From NCBI RefSeq assembly GCF_018873765.1, contig NC_057926.1, forward strand, positions 1,140,577-1,204,576: a DNA stretch of 64,000 nt, read 5' to 3'. The notes beneath the pieces were generated by a model. The model searched no databases. It was given only the letters and a program-made list of their open reading frames with translations, and had not been told where the DNA came from. Source of the stretch: Telopea speciosissima (taxonomy: Eukaryota > Streptophyta > Magnoliopsida > Proteales > Proteaceae). This document shows, one piece after another, positions 12,445-23,461 of this stretch (positions are counted from its first letter, which is position 1; every line of letters starts with the position of its first letter). Both the position numbers and the translations under genes were made by a program.

Positions 12445-12738
12445 GACAGCAGGGGCGGATGCAGGAACGAAAGCAGCCAGTTGAGTTCGGTCGTGGATCC
12501 ATCCAGGCCATACCCAGAAAATACATGAAACGGACTCACGGGCGGATGTGGAACATGAATCCACTCGTGCATCCGTCCAAACCCTGAGACATACCTAAGA
12601 GCGACCTAAGCTACAGGCGGATTCACCTAAGTAGGTCTACTCGTGGCTCCGTCCAGATTAAATAGCCAGGTTAGGCTGAATGGACTAATGGGCGGATACA
12701 CGACAGTGAGTCCGATCGTTCATCTGCCCCCATTTCTT
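12445..12738. repeat. Cluster of four degenerate palindromes (P1 family)
   Basis: Four successive units of about 45-60 bp follow the plan GGCGGAT(N)CACGA...TCGTG(N)ATCCGTCC, with centres near 12480, 12555, 12635 and 12700. The same motif occurs singly at 328-388, 3781-3838 and 13461-13515, always in LTRs of this family. Arms are imperfect but the pairing direction is constant. Confidence 0.7.
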
Positions 12739-13628
12739 TGAAAGCTGCGAAGATCATCACCTCCAACCGTTCATTCATGGACCCATAAAGGTCCTAAGGT
12801 TGGGGAGGTGAGTCCAAACCTTCGTTGGAGGTCCAAAATACATAGTCCTTTGAGAAGGTAAGGGGATTCAAGGGATTTGGATCCATCTCCAAGGTTTCTC
12901 CCCAAACCTAACTAGGCCTGAATTGCTTGAACAGCATTTGGGTTGTCAAATCCATGAAGGCATTAAGGGGAGGGATTATAGGTCTCCAAGGAGCATTCAA
13001 TAAGGTTTAATGGGTTTCCAAGAGAATCCCCCAAGCTTGGAATCGATCCCAGGGGATTCTCCAAACTCAGAAATGGAAAAGAGAGGGAGGAAGGTGAGGT
13101 CACTTACCCCAAGGTTGGATTTATGGGTGATTCTCCACCTCCACAGTCCCCTTCCAAGCTCTCCTCCACAAGCCTTCAATGCTCCACAGCTCCCACGTTT
13201 TAGGTTGGTGAAGGAAGTCATGAGACTTGAAAACTAAGCCTTATCTTAAATCCCTATCCCACTTAGGGCCTGTTTGGTATGGGCATTATGAGTCAAAACT
13301 CACTTAAGAGGTCTGTTAAGCAAATAGGTCCACCTTTATGGCAACCCACAAGCCAAGGAGATCAAGGATGAGGCCAACCTCGTCCAAGTAACCAGATAGA
13401 GTGCCCGGGGCACGGGGTGTGGGTCCCACCCAAGAAAACACACGAAATCCTCAAACAGCACGAGCGGATTGACGGGTGGATTCAGTCTTGGTGAGTCCGC
13501 TCGTGCGTCTGTTGCTGCTGTAAGGGCAAAAACTTAAGGAGAATTGGTCGGGCTTTGGCCCATACTTCAAGGTCAACTAGGGGAGAGTACAGTAACATCC
13601 ACAAGGTAGTATCTTACCCCCTCGACTG

Positions 13629-13919
13629 CTACGACGTGTCCTTCGTGATCCCGAAGAGTTTTCCGATCGCGATGCTAAACTCATCACCGAAGGAGGTGTC
13701 TAGGTGTGGGGACATGGGGAACGCCTTTCGGTACTCTTCACTATGAGGACTCGTACTAGGAGGATGGTCGACGAAATCATCATCGATAAATCTTCCCCAC
13801 TGTCGGTTATGGAACCTCTCCTCCACAGGCAGGCCCTTGAATTGGTCAATGATCTTGTGGCTAGGTTTGACCACGAGGAAAAACAGTTCACCAGCGTACA
13901 CGGCAGTAGAATCTACACA
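13629..13919 (-). CDS. LTR-borne ORF, copy C, unknown function
   Basis: An open frame of about 96 codons lies 50 bases inside the start of the solo LTR. It has no in-frame ATG before the conserved block; the first start-like codon is a GTG at 13901. An in-frame TGA lies just upstream and a TGTGTAG sequence directly precedes the open part, which would suit a 3' splice site. Conserved blocks shared with 3380-3664 are VVKP(S/T)HKIIDQF, VE(E/D)RF, FIDDDF and PPSTSP.SEE. The copy in this LTR has no stop. Composition is acidic and polar with no predicted membrane segment. I do not recognise a family. Function is unknown, and expression is not shown. Confidence 0.4.
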   Translation of the reverse strand, partial: CVDSTAVYAGELFFLVVKPSHKIIDQFKGLPVEERFHNRQWGRFIDDDFVDHPPSTSPHSEEYRKAFPMSPHLDTSFGDEFSIAIGKLFGITKDTS

Positions 13920-13977
13920 TCACACAAGAGAGATATTGTTATTTAATAGTAAATCTGGGCGTGGATGTAACAATTAG

Positions 13978-14844
13978 GACATTGGATTCCACAATTCTGG
14001 ATGTGTCTAACATTTCCCCTATTAAGATCCATCGCCGACCTCATGCAAATGATGAGAACCGTTGTAGAGTGGACTGAGTCTTGTGTGAGTTCTGGAGAAG
14101 ATTGAATCTTATGCACCAAATAAGCTATATGGTCTATTTTTAAGTTATTATATACAATTCTATTTCTGTCTTTGTTATTTAGTAAAGAGAAAACCAGTGT
14201 CGTTTCTTAACATCCCCAATCCCATAAACTCCAACTTGACATGGTAGAAAAATAGAGGATTTCTAGGGATATGAGGTTTTGTGATTGTATTCTACGAACT
14301 CAACGCGGCTCCTGTTGAACCATTACATTATGGGGTTTATCTTCTCGGCTACTTGAATATTATCCAATGGTCAACCACACTTTCCATTTTCCATAAAATC
14401 AAAAACATGAAACATATACTTTGTGAATTTTCCTTCCCAATTTGTATATCCTTGATTCAGGGTGAAGCTTGACCGTAAGGTCTGGTCTTTCACTAGGAAT
14501 TGTTGTAGGTCTGGACAATATAATGGGGGAGTCCGACTGTGATGATTCAATGAAGATAACTTTCTACCAAAATACAACTGTATTGGTGTAGTTTTTTTTA
14601 TTGGCTTTATTTCACAACCTAAAACGAGATTCGATGTATTGAACAAGTAATAGCTTGAGCATACCTGAAGATGAGGAGACGAAGTTCTAGCCATGGCCAA
14701 CACAATGAAGATCTCCAAGGAAAAAGAAGAAACTGATGAAATTTACAGGAGCCACCATAATTTTTTGGCTGGGGGCCGAGGTCGAATGTTAGAGATGGAC
14801 ATATTTCATCTGAAATATATCCAGATCAGACCCCTTTCAAGAAG
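13978..14844. other. DNA between the two solo LTRs
   Basis: About 870 bp with no recognised gene. A 115-codon minus-strand ORF (14371-14718) is open but shows no family resemblance and sits in A+T-rich DNA. It may be a fragment of the sequence into which both LTR elements inserted. Confidence 0.4.
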
Positions 14845-15732
14845 TCCAGTGTCACACCTCAAACCACCCCCTAGGCGGATCGGGCGGGTGACCCGGATGT
14901 CGAACCACATCCGCCAATCCCCAAGGATCCAGAAGTAGTATTTACATGTCACAAACCACACAATGAGGGTAAAAGATAATAAATAAATATCAGAGGCAAC
15001 GAAAGTTAAAAGAAAAACTACCCAAAAGATAGATTATATTTATTACAGTAAAATCCCAAGTACCTATGTTATATCATATACATATCCATTTATGTTCAAA
15101 AGGTACATAGTCACGGTAGTTACACTTCCTGAAGAGAGAAATTCAAATAGTAATATAATCTTCGTAGATCATCATGAGGAAGATCTACAGTCCATCAACA
15201 GCTTCATCGTCTATTGGCAAACCAGTACCTGTAAAATCACCTAAAAGAGAATATACAAGAGTGTGAACTCCACCGAACCCGTGAATGAAATATAAACCAT
15301 GCATACACATGCAAGCACAACCATGAGCCTATATGGAGGATATTAATTGTTATTATTAAGCCACCTAACAGGCAAAACTAAGGCAGGTATAGTGCTACTA
15401 TAGTCCCCAATACATGTATCCCTGGTGCGGGCCTCTAACCCTTCCCACGATACATCCATTGAGTTGTCGGAGAAAACCAGTTGGCTCCAGCATCCCTTCC
15501 CAAGGTCAGCCCAACCGGCCCTCTAGGTTACCACTGTGCTACCACCAGCCCTATTAACTGATGGGCCAATAGACATCACCTATCCTAGTGACCCGATGAG
15601 CCAACTGACCGAGCAATGCCCTTCAAGATATTGGCCTCACACTTTTGTGGTATCCAACACCTAAACCCCTATTGGCAAGGGTTCGTAGCACGGGTGATGA
15701 TTACCTAGCCATATGCATTCTACATGACATAG

Positions 15733-15897
15733 TATGAGTCAGGTGATGCCCCGCATCCCATTCTACGGGCCACCACTAGCCTCATTTCCAAGCCTGCTAC
15801 GACATCTAGACTAGCAGTTTTAATGATATCATATGAGTCGGGTGGTGTCAACCGCATCCCATTCTACGGGCTACCACCGGCCTCGTTTCTATTTAGG
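15733..15897. repeat. Tandem duplication inside LTR D
   Basis: TATGAGTC(A/G)GGTG(A/G)TG and CCGCATCCCATTCTACGGGC blocks recur at 15733 and 15832, a period of 99 bp, with the second copy ending near 15897. Confidence 0.8.
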
Positions 15898-16250
15898 CTA
15901 ACAATTTATATGCAAGCATTTCATCAACAGTTCTCAACATAATTCCAATAAGAACATGAGAATATAAATATAAAGACAGAAAAGTAAATTGTTATTGTTA
16001 TCATAACTCATTAGTTATGTTACACCTACACGTATGGTGTAATTCCACTCACCTTAGCTATGCTCCACTTACTCGAAGGACTATCGATCCTCAAAAGCAC
16101 CTTGATATGCGTCGTCGGGCAATTAATTAAAACCTATGATAAATAAATTAGAATTTTATATTAATACACATTAAATTATCCTAGGAGACTAGGAGTAACC
16201 ATGGTTTAGTTCCCAAACCAGGGCAGGACACAAAACTGCCACGACAATAG

Positions 16251-18219
16251 CAGTGGTCGATTGGCACTAGTCTATCCAATAGACTAGTGGCAATGGACCA
16301 GTAGGCTGCTGTGGCCAAAAATCAAAGGGGTTTGTGGGTTCAGACCAAAAAGGGTGCCTAGATACTAATTTAAGTAATTACAGGGGTTAGGGTCATGTTA
16401 CACAACCATGAACAGTACTGGTTGATTGGAGTGGTCTATCCAATGGACCAGTGGCAATCAACCCATTGCTCAAAGTGTAAGGTCAGGGCTGGAATGATGT
16501 GTTTTGTATTATGGATTGTACCAATGGCCCTAAGAAAGGTGTTTTCGACCTCGGGGTAGGTCAGGGACAACACAGGGTTAGGTTACCTGCAGTGGTTGAT
16601 TGGTACTGGTCCATCCAATGGACCAGTAGCAATGGACCGGTAGGGTTACTGTTGCTAAAAGTGCAGGGGCTTCCAGGGTAATGGTTATGTCTTCATAAAA
16701 GGGCCCCTAGGTGTTATTTCAGTGGTACAATCATAGGTTCTTGGCCTTGGTTCCATTTAAACACGGTTTGGTTGCTTGAGCCATGTCCCGGGATGTCAGA
16801 CTAACTCCAAATAGAAGGTATAGAGCTGGGATGGCTAGGGTTTCTTCACAAAAGGTCTTTCACAATGTTTCATAGGCCATAGGCTGATCAGGCTTAAAAT
16901 TGGACAAGGTCTCTGGTAGTGGTCGATTGGTACTAGTCCATCCAATGGACCAGTGGCAATGGACCAGTAGGGGTTTCAGTCATAGAATTGGAGAGGGTTT
17001 CCACTAAGAGCTTTAGATGGTTCCATGCTAATTACGAGTTTGGTTACCCGAAACCCATCCCGGGGTGTCAGATTGGCTCTAAACAGGGTTACAGAGCATT
17101 ATTTTTAGCTGGGTTTCAGGTAAGACCCTATGCAGGGCATCACAGACCCATAGGCAGGCTAGGGGTAATACAGGTTTCAATTTCTTGCACTGGTTGATTC
17201 ACAGTGGTTGATCCAATCGACCACTGCAATCGACCAGTGCATGAGCAGCTCAAAAATTTAAAAGATAAATCTATTTTGGCTTAGATCTACAGATTAGAAG
17301 CATGCATGGATGATCAAGAGGTACCAGCAAGTTACAGTGAGGGTATTTAACATGATTCCAAGGAAAATTTCTACATGCAAAAGGATTTGGGCTGTTGGGC
17401 GGATATGGAAAGCATGCATGTCTTGTATGCAAGAACAGTAAAACACACATGTAAACAGGTCATCTCTGTGCTATAGTAGTTCTGATTTTTCAGAAAATAG
17501 AACCTTACATTAAAGCATGCATTCAAGGAAATACAAACTTCTACATCATAGCATATGACCACAGCTTGGTATGACTTAAGAATAAACTTTTAAAGGCTGA
17601 AAACTACAGTTACAGCAGGTATTTTCTAGGTGGAAGGTAGTTGATGGGTCTTAGATGACAGTCCCTAACATGCATGCAAGATCAAGCTTGTATAGTATGA
17701 CTAATATGGTAAATACAAGAGAACAATGTTGTACAGCCATAAACAGAGAAGGTTAATGGATTGCAGCCATGGTAATGGCAAGAAACAGTGGGGAAAGGGC
17801 TGGGTTTGAGCTTACCTTGAAGGGCCCAAGCACAAGGATGGCTCCAAGCCTTCCTTCCTCTTCTTCTCCTCTCTTTCTCCTTCTCCTTCTCTTCCTTCTC
17901 TTCAACGAAATAAGCAAAGGAGGTTTTTGGTCTAAGGTTGGCTTATTTATAAGCCCAGCCACTAAAGCCTGTTTGCCTAATGCTGTTTTGTGAAAAATGC
18001 ATTCTTGAAACTCATTCTTTAATGCAATTGGCTTCAAAATGGGCCCCACATGATCACATTGTTGGGGTAATATCCCCACAAGTCAATCTAAGTAAGGGGA
18101 GGTGATCCGGGCTGCGAGACACTGGGCCCCATACATCTTAGGTGAATTTTATGCGGTACAGCAGCACTGGTCCATTGGACTGGTTGATCCAGATCAACCA
18201 GTATGGATGGACCAGTAGG
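16251..18219. repeat. Six dispersed copies of a ~55-bp palindrome (P2 family)
   Basis: Copies lie at about 16251-16305, 16415-16465, 16590-16645, 16917-16970, 17187-17240 and 18163-18219. The core is TGGTCNATCCAATGGACCA, with outer arms of the type (A/C)CTGGT(C/T)GATTGG...CAAT(G/C)GACC(A/G)GT. Arms within each copy pair with each other, and spacing is irregular (about 160-930 bp). The unit resembles no coding sequence. Confidence 0.85.
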
Positions 18220-18581
18220 TAAAACCCTACTGTTTTTGCATTTGGGTCCCACTGAGGCATGTGCCATGCTTAGGGCATTGTCCTTGTATAACTTGTGGCC
18301 TTTAAACCCCATTTAATCATTTAAAAACGATTTTATTCCCGTTTTGGTTAAGCAGGGGTTGTACTAAGGTTGTCCATCAATTTGTGTATGGAACAGCAAC
18401 ACGGGTCTGGTAGTTGCCTCCGGATCGGTAGGTATAGCATCACTGGAGATTTCCCCTTAAAAAAAAATGAGTACCGGATCGATACACCACAGGTTGCTAA
18501 GGGGTAAGACCCAGGGTCCATCGAGTTCCGGACCTACATTCGAAGTTCTAGTCAGGGTCCGGGCACGGATGTAACATCCAG

Positions 18582-19347
18582 TGAGGCTGAGCATCCAAGG
18601 AGACATTTGACAGCTGTCTCGTTGATCTGCTCCCCCACTAGGGGATGGTGGAGACATATCTGAAACCTCCATGGGGCGTGGGTCCCACACCCCATGGAGG
18701 GTTGGGATCTGTCCCCACCGCTCCCCATGTTGGAAGGTGATCACGTTCAAGTGTATTCCTAGGGGAAATGTGCAGAGGGAGGCTTCAATACTAAAGCTAG
18801 GTCGACCGAGGACATAATGCTACTTTACCAAAAAAATAAAAAGGACATTCTGCTACCTCTGTTGCAAGAATGTTCATGCTACACGGTTCACAACCAAAGA
18901 AACGGAATCTAAAAGGATGCGTGGAACAGACAAAAATATAGGAGGGTCTTTGTGAACAAATAAGTAGTAAATTATTCCATATCTATGGCTGGAAGGCCGG
19001 GTACCAGGAACATTCCTGGAACTTGGTAACAGAAAAATTTTGTTCCATAAAGCAGCACTTGCAGTTGTAATCATTTCTACTTTTTGGTATTACCAAAAAA
19101 AAATTCTATTTTTTTGGGGATAATCATGTCATAAGTCAGAACCTGTAAATGAAGTTGAGTGGTTTCTTTACCCTATTACCCCTACTCTACAACAAGCGGC
19201 ATTAACTATTATTATTTGGTTATAAAGACTTTTTCTACCCCTACACTCGAGTGACTTGGGGGCAATTTAGTAAGGTTACAAGGCTTAGTGTAACCAATCG
19301 TGGTTACACATAGCACATCCCAAGTTTTAAATACCTACATTTTTGTC
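18582..19347. other. Intergenic with a near-perfect 35-bp palindrome
   Basis: No gene is seen. At 18666-18700 CCTCCATGGGG and CCCCATGGAGG flank GTGGGTCCCAC, giving a nearly complete 35-bp palindrome. Confidence 0.5.
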
Positions 19348-19560
19348 AAAAAAATATATACGGGAGAAAGAACGCTGACCGGTCTTGTGGCACAGTGTGT
19401 ACTTGTACTCAGACACAGCCGCCGGCGAAATGATTAACGCACCCCTATAAAGGCAGAAAGGACCAGGGGTGCATCGATCATTTTGTGAGCGGCTGTGTTT
19501 AGGTGCAGATACATGCCGCACCCAACAACCAGTTAAGGTTCCTTTTCCCAAAAAAATATA
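19348..19560. mobile_element. MITE, about 210 bp
   Basis: Inverted arms match over most of the unit. AACGCTGACCGGTCTTGTGG near 19371 pairs with the block near 19520-19540. CACAGCCGC...AAATGAT..ACGCACCCCT near 19414-19447 pairs with 19467-19502. The tips run into A+T-rich ATATATA sequence, so the exact ends and target duplication are uncertain. Confidence 0.65.
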
Positions 19561-19932
19561 AATATACCTATATAAGCGTCATTCAAATATTTTCAAGGGA
19601 AAGGGATATGCATACTGCCCTCATGTGGTAAGTTAACCGATGGCAACAAATGGGGATGTGAGACAAGGCATCATACTAGCTAACGGTAGGTAGACTAAGC
19701 CATCTCTAGCATGACATGACATGGCATGACACAAAATAGGATTGAGCTCCTCTCCAGTGAGCCCAGCACGCCCAGGGAGCATCTAGCCATTGGGCGTGCT
19801 GTACACATCTCAAGGCATGCACCGAGATGTATGCGGCATGGCCCAACCCTTGGATGCCCCCTAGGCACACCCTGGTGCTAGCCTCCCCGGAGGAGCCGGA
19901 TCCCACAAAATAACTCTTATATAAATATAAGG

Positions 19933-20092
19933 AAAAAGTTCTCTGTTCGGGAGTGTGGCCTATGCCAGCACTCCCATGAGTCTATCTCTCTCCTCCCCAT
20001 GTGAAAAGACACCTCTGCCCCCTTATTTTAAAGAGAAAAGAGATAGACACATGGTAATACTGGCATAGGCCACACGGATTGGGGTTTTTTTT
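19933..20092. mobile_element. Foldback MITE, about 160 bp
   Basis: GTGTGGCCTATGCCAGCACT at 19953-19972 pairs with the reverse complement of the block at 20055-20075. Pairing continues inward through CCATG.GTCTATCTCT. There is no coding potential. Confidence 0.75.
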
Positions 20093-20343
20093 ATTTTTTA
20101 TTTTTATGAGAAATTAAAGGGTCGTTTTAATGTCAACACAACCGACGCATAAGGGGAAGGGGACAAACAATAATAAAGAAGAGAAGGTTCCGTATGAGCA
20201 AAACAACAGAATGAGGAGACCAAAGGGAAGATTCTTTATTAATTTGCGAATTGCTTAGAGATTAAGCGTCCGAGTCCGATGGCCCGCTGACGACTGTCCG
20301 CGTCCGAATCACCACCACCGTCCCCACAAAGTACGTTGAAAGT

Positions 20344-20351
20344 AACGCGTT
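20344..20351. promoter_or_regulatory. AACGCGTT, possible CGCG-box upstream of GPRP gene 1
   Basis: The palindrome AACGCGTT is followed by a second CGCG (ACGCGG, 20356-20361), about 110 bp ahead of the 5'UTR region. The convergent paralogue has the same AACGCGTT at 38532-38539. CGCG boxes are known sites for CAMTA-type factors; use here is inferred only. Confidence 0.4.
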
Positions 20352-20419
20352 GTTTACGCGGTGTGGGCGGTGGTGGGCACGCACACCAAAAGATATACTC
20401 AGCAATAAATCTCCTCATC

Positions 20420-22205
20420 TGCCTCCTCCATTTTTCTTGACTTTCTACAATTTGATTTCACTGCTCAACTTAGCCGCTTCTATCCATATCGATATCTCCG
20501 TCTCTGTACCAATTCGGTAAGCTTTCTTCCTTGTTTCTTTGTCGAGGTCGATCGATTTCAGAGATCTCTGGTGGTTAAATTTTTCCTTCCTGTTCTATGT
20601 TACCTCTTTTCTTTTTCTTTTTTTATACGGGGATGTTGAATGATTCTACTTGTAAATATCGTCGAGCTATGGAATTGTAAAAATACCTTTGAGAATCCTG
20701 TTCCAATAGCAATTGTATTCACCGAGGTTAAACAGTTCTGGTTCTAAATTATCTGTTTCGTATTTATTGTTTGTAAAGATTCGAGGATTTCGTCACATGA
20801 ATTACCAGTTACAGCTTATTAAAGGATTTAAGGGTTGCTCTCTCTCTATTCCCCACCCCACCCCCACCATCCCCCAAATAGATCGCTCTCTCTCTCAAGC
20901 CAAGTTGCATTTGATCCCGTTGAATTCTGATTTATTTCGAAATATTTCATCTGATTTATGTGGGTCTGCTGCATCTGTCAATCCAAAATTGTATGATTTT
21001 GTTTTGTTGAGCATTCTTTTCAGCGTGTAAAGTTGTTGAAGGTTTCTATTTTGTGACCTCTTCCAAGAATCATTGCATTTTATGAAGATAACCGCTAGGA
21101 GTATGCAGCAGCTTTGTCTTGTAAATGAAGTTAGGGCCTAAGAAAGTGTATTAACGTCATTCCTTCGCTTTGTTTTCGTTAATTAGTGAGGAAGCATGAA
21201 GAAATATTTCTTCTTCCCAAACCATGTATTCCTATACGTTAGCCCTTTCAGATACTTCAAAATGTAATTCTTTTAATAGACAATCATAGCTTACTCATTG
21301 TAATCCTTTAGGGGGATGAAGAGGAATCATGGCATCACAATCACAGATTTTACCAACTATATCTCTGGATTTATCAAAATCTATGTAATGCTCAATATGC
21401 GATTATATGAGCATGTGAATTTCATGAGGTTCCTTGGCCAAATTCCGTAACTATACAATTTTGATGATTTCTGTGCTGGTGTTCAAAAATAGACTATAAT
21501 GATTATTTTGGCCATCATTCTTTCATGACAACTCGTTGATCCTTGGTATACTTGCCAGGGTGAAATTTGGTACAACCTTATCATATAGAAACCTCTCTAT
21601 TAGTGTTATCTATTACTTATTACATGCATTGGTAATTGGATCAGGCACCCATTTTGGGAGCAAGACCCGGTCAGAAGAAACACTACATAGTGCTCTAAAT
21701 ATTTTTAATAAATCATCAATCCTAGATAAACTATTTTATGTAAGATTTCCTACAAGCTCTTTGCACTGTCAAGGTAAAATTGGTATTGATTCTTTATTTG
21801 CTGCATTATTTCCTCCATGATTGCTTTCCCACTTAATTTGTAATGTATGCGGAGAATAGTTTGTAATCATGTTGACAAAATACCTCTATAGTTGAACTGA
21901 AAATAAGTTGAAATGTCTTGATGGTTAAGTTAGCTTGTCATTAACAACATTGGTGTTAAGGCAGATGCTTTAAAGGGAAAAGGATGATCAAAACAATGGA
22001 AATTTTTTTACTCATTGGGGATAGAACCATTGATCTCTGAAATATAGTAGTGGAAAGGAAAGAAATTGGTGCAATGGAAGTGGCTTTGGAAGTATCCCTA
22101 TTATACATTTTAGTCCTGGCTGCTACAACTGAATCTTGCTTTTTTAGGCCAAACTTGTATTATGCAGATTGTCTCTAACAGGCCCTTGTCTGTTGGTTCT
22201 TGTAG
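20420..22205 (+). other. 5'UTR first exon and intron of GPRP gene 1
   Basis: A non-coding first exon is inferred to end at 20516, where CAATTCG is followed by GTAAGC. The intron (20517-22205, 1.69 kb) ends TTCTTGTAG, and exon 2 starts 24 bases before the ATG. The pyrimidine-rich sequence and the CAATAAATC stretch near 20402 could hold the core promoter. The exact transcription start is not visible. The intron shows no transposon insertion, unlike its paralogue. Confidence 0.6.
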
Positions 22206-22229
22206 CATCTGATATAAGCCGAGGGAAAA

Positions 22230-23461
22230 ATGGATCGTGGGAAGGACAAGAATTATGATGACAAAGGGCTTTTTTCAAACCTAGCTCATGGTTTTGGTGG
22301 ATATGGACATTACCCCCCACCATCTGGAGCATACCCTCCCCAAGGTTACCCTCCACAAGGTTATCCTCCACAAGGTTACCCACCCCAAGGTTACCCTCCC
22401 CAAGGTTACCCTCCTCAAGGTTACCCTCCGCAAGGTTACCCACCAGCAGGATATCCCTCACAAGGCTACCCACCAGCAGGATATCCTCCTCCAAGCGCAT
22501 ACCCACCAGGAGGATATCCTCGTCCTCCTCCATCTGCTCCGCATTATCCAGGTATGTAGTAGAAAAACTGCCAATATAAGTATTCCTTCACTATGGTAAA
22601 TGCCTAAATTTGAGCTGCAACATATGCTTTTATGATTGTATTTTGTAGAGAGGAAATAAGGATACCTTCTACTGACTTTAAAGAGTGTTGGTGTTCTTTC
22701 TTTCTTTCTTCTTCTTCTCCCTCTCTCTTTTTATGTTGATTGGTCCTACTTATCCTATTCCATGGGGGAAGGGAGGTGTGAACCATGAGACTTGAACCCA
22801 AGACCTCATGTTGGAAATGGGCTTCCATGCACCACATGCTGCCAAGTGTGCTGTTCACAATTGTAGTTCATATGTTACTTGTGTTTGGTTATTTTTTTGT
22901 TTTTCTATTTCTCCGAAATTCTAATGAAATGTGACCAGTTCAGTTTCTTTGTTGTCAAAATTTGCTTAGTTTCTCTTAAAGTCATTATATATATTGGAAT
23001 GTCTAAGATATACAAAGTATTCAGTGATATGTAGATGAACTAAACAATGAATCATGTAACTAGGCTTCTGTGATCCTAAGGTTTTGAATCGTGCAATGTC
23101 CAGTAAATCCCATATCTTAATACTCTCTCATCTCCATAAGCCTTTGGTATTATGGTAGTTACCTAGCTCAGTTGATGATGGACTGGAGTAACTCGATTAT
23201 TCATCTTTGCTTTCATTGGCAGGGCATGGATCTGGATCCGGAATGGGGGCATTGCTAGCTGGTGGTGCCGCCGCTGCTGCTGCTGCTTATGGAGCACACA
23301 GTATGTCACACGGTGCTCATCATCTTGGTCATGGAGCCTATTTCGGTGGACATGGTAAGCATGGAAAATTCAAGCACGGAAAGTTTAAGCATGGGAAATT
23401 TGGGAGATTTGGCCATGGGAAGCATAAGAGGTTTGGTGGAAAGTTCAAGAAGTGGAAGTAA
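22230..23461 (+). CDS. Glycine- and proline-rich protein (GPRP / GRP A3-like), gene 1
   Basis: There are two coding exons, 22230-22551 and 23223-23461, joined across a 671-bp GT-AG intron that splits a glycine codon. The product is 186 residues. It has a charged N-terminus (MDRGKDKNYDDKGLF), seven consecutive YPPQG repeats followed by YPPAG, YPSQG and YPPGG variants (about residues 35-100), an alanine-rich hydrophobic stretch (GALLAGGAAAAAAAYG, about 117-132), and a His/Gly/Lys tail with HGKF repeats ending FKKWK. This layout is typical of the small plant GPRP family, whose biochemical role is poorly known. The start was chosen because it opens the charged N-terminus right after the splice acceptor. 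The gene is convergent with a paralogue at 33074-33785. ORFs in other frames here are shadows of the repeat. Confidence 0.93.

Larger units (their letters stand above)
11423..13972 (-). mobile_element. Solo LTR, copy C (2550 bp)
   Basis: The ends are TGTCATGCCC at 11423 and GGATGTAACA at 13972, giving TG...CA termini. Perfect 5-bp target duplications ATTAG flank it at 11418-11422 and 13973-13977. No internal domain of an LTR element is present, so it is read as a solo LTR left by recombination. Minus orientation is inferred because TGTTACATCC is a common 5' start of large plant gypsy LTRs. It contains an ORF near its start (13629-13919) and several copies of a CGGAT/ATCCG palindrome. Bases 11878-11920 match 15653-15695 in the next solo LTR, so the two families are related. 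Confidence 0.85.
14850..18576 (-). mobile_element. Solo LTR, copy D (3727 bp)
   Basis: The ends are TGTCACACCTC at 14850 and CGGATGTAACA at 18576. The 5-bp target duplication TCCAG is perfect at 14845-14849 and 18577-18581. Start and end form imperfect inverted repeats, as LTR tips do. Minus orientation is inferred, since the left tip on the minus strand ends GGTGTGACA like many large plant gypsy LTRs. No gag or pol sequence lies inside, so this is a long solo LTR. Internally it carries a ~99-bp tandem duplication (15733-15897) and six spaced copies of a second palindrome family (P2). Confidence 0.85.

Noticed and set aside
13010..13237. 75-codon plus ORF and overlapping minus ORF
   Set aside because: Both lie inside solo LTR C and overlap each other, with no conserved counterpart in LTR copies A or B.
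17753..18079. Minus ORF with a lysine/arginine run and plus ORF 17769-17993
   Set aside because: The run comes from a (CTT)n-like tract in solo LTR D; low complexity, not a gene.
14850..18576. Complete LTR retrotransposon between TCCAG duplications
   Set aside because: No second internal TG...CA direct repeat, primer site or coding domain was found, so a solo LTR fits better.
22144..22599. ORFs in other frames over GPRP exon 1, both strands
   Set aside because: They are shadows of the proline/glycine repeat. The chosen frame matches the family and the splice phases.
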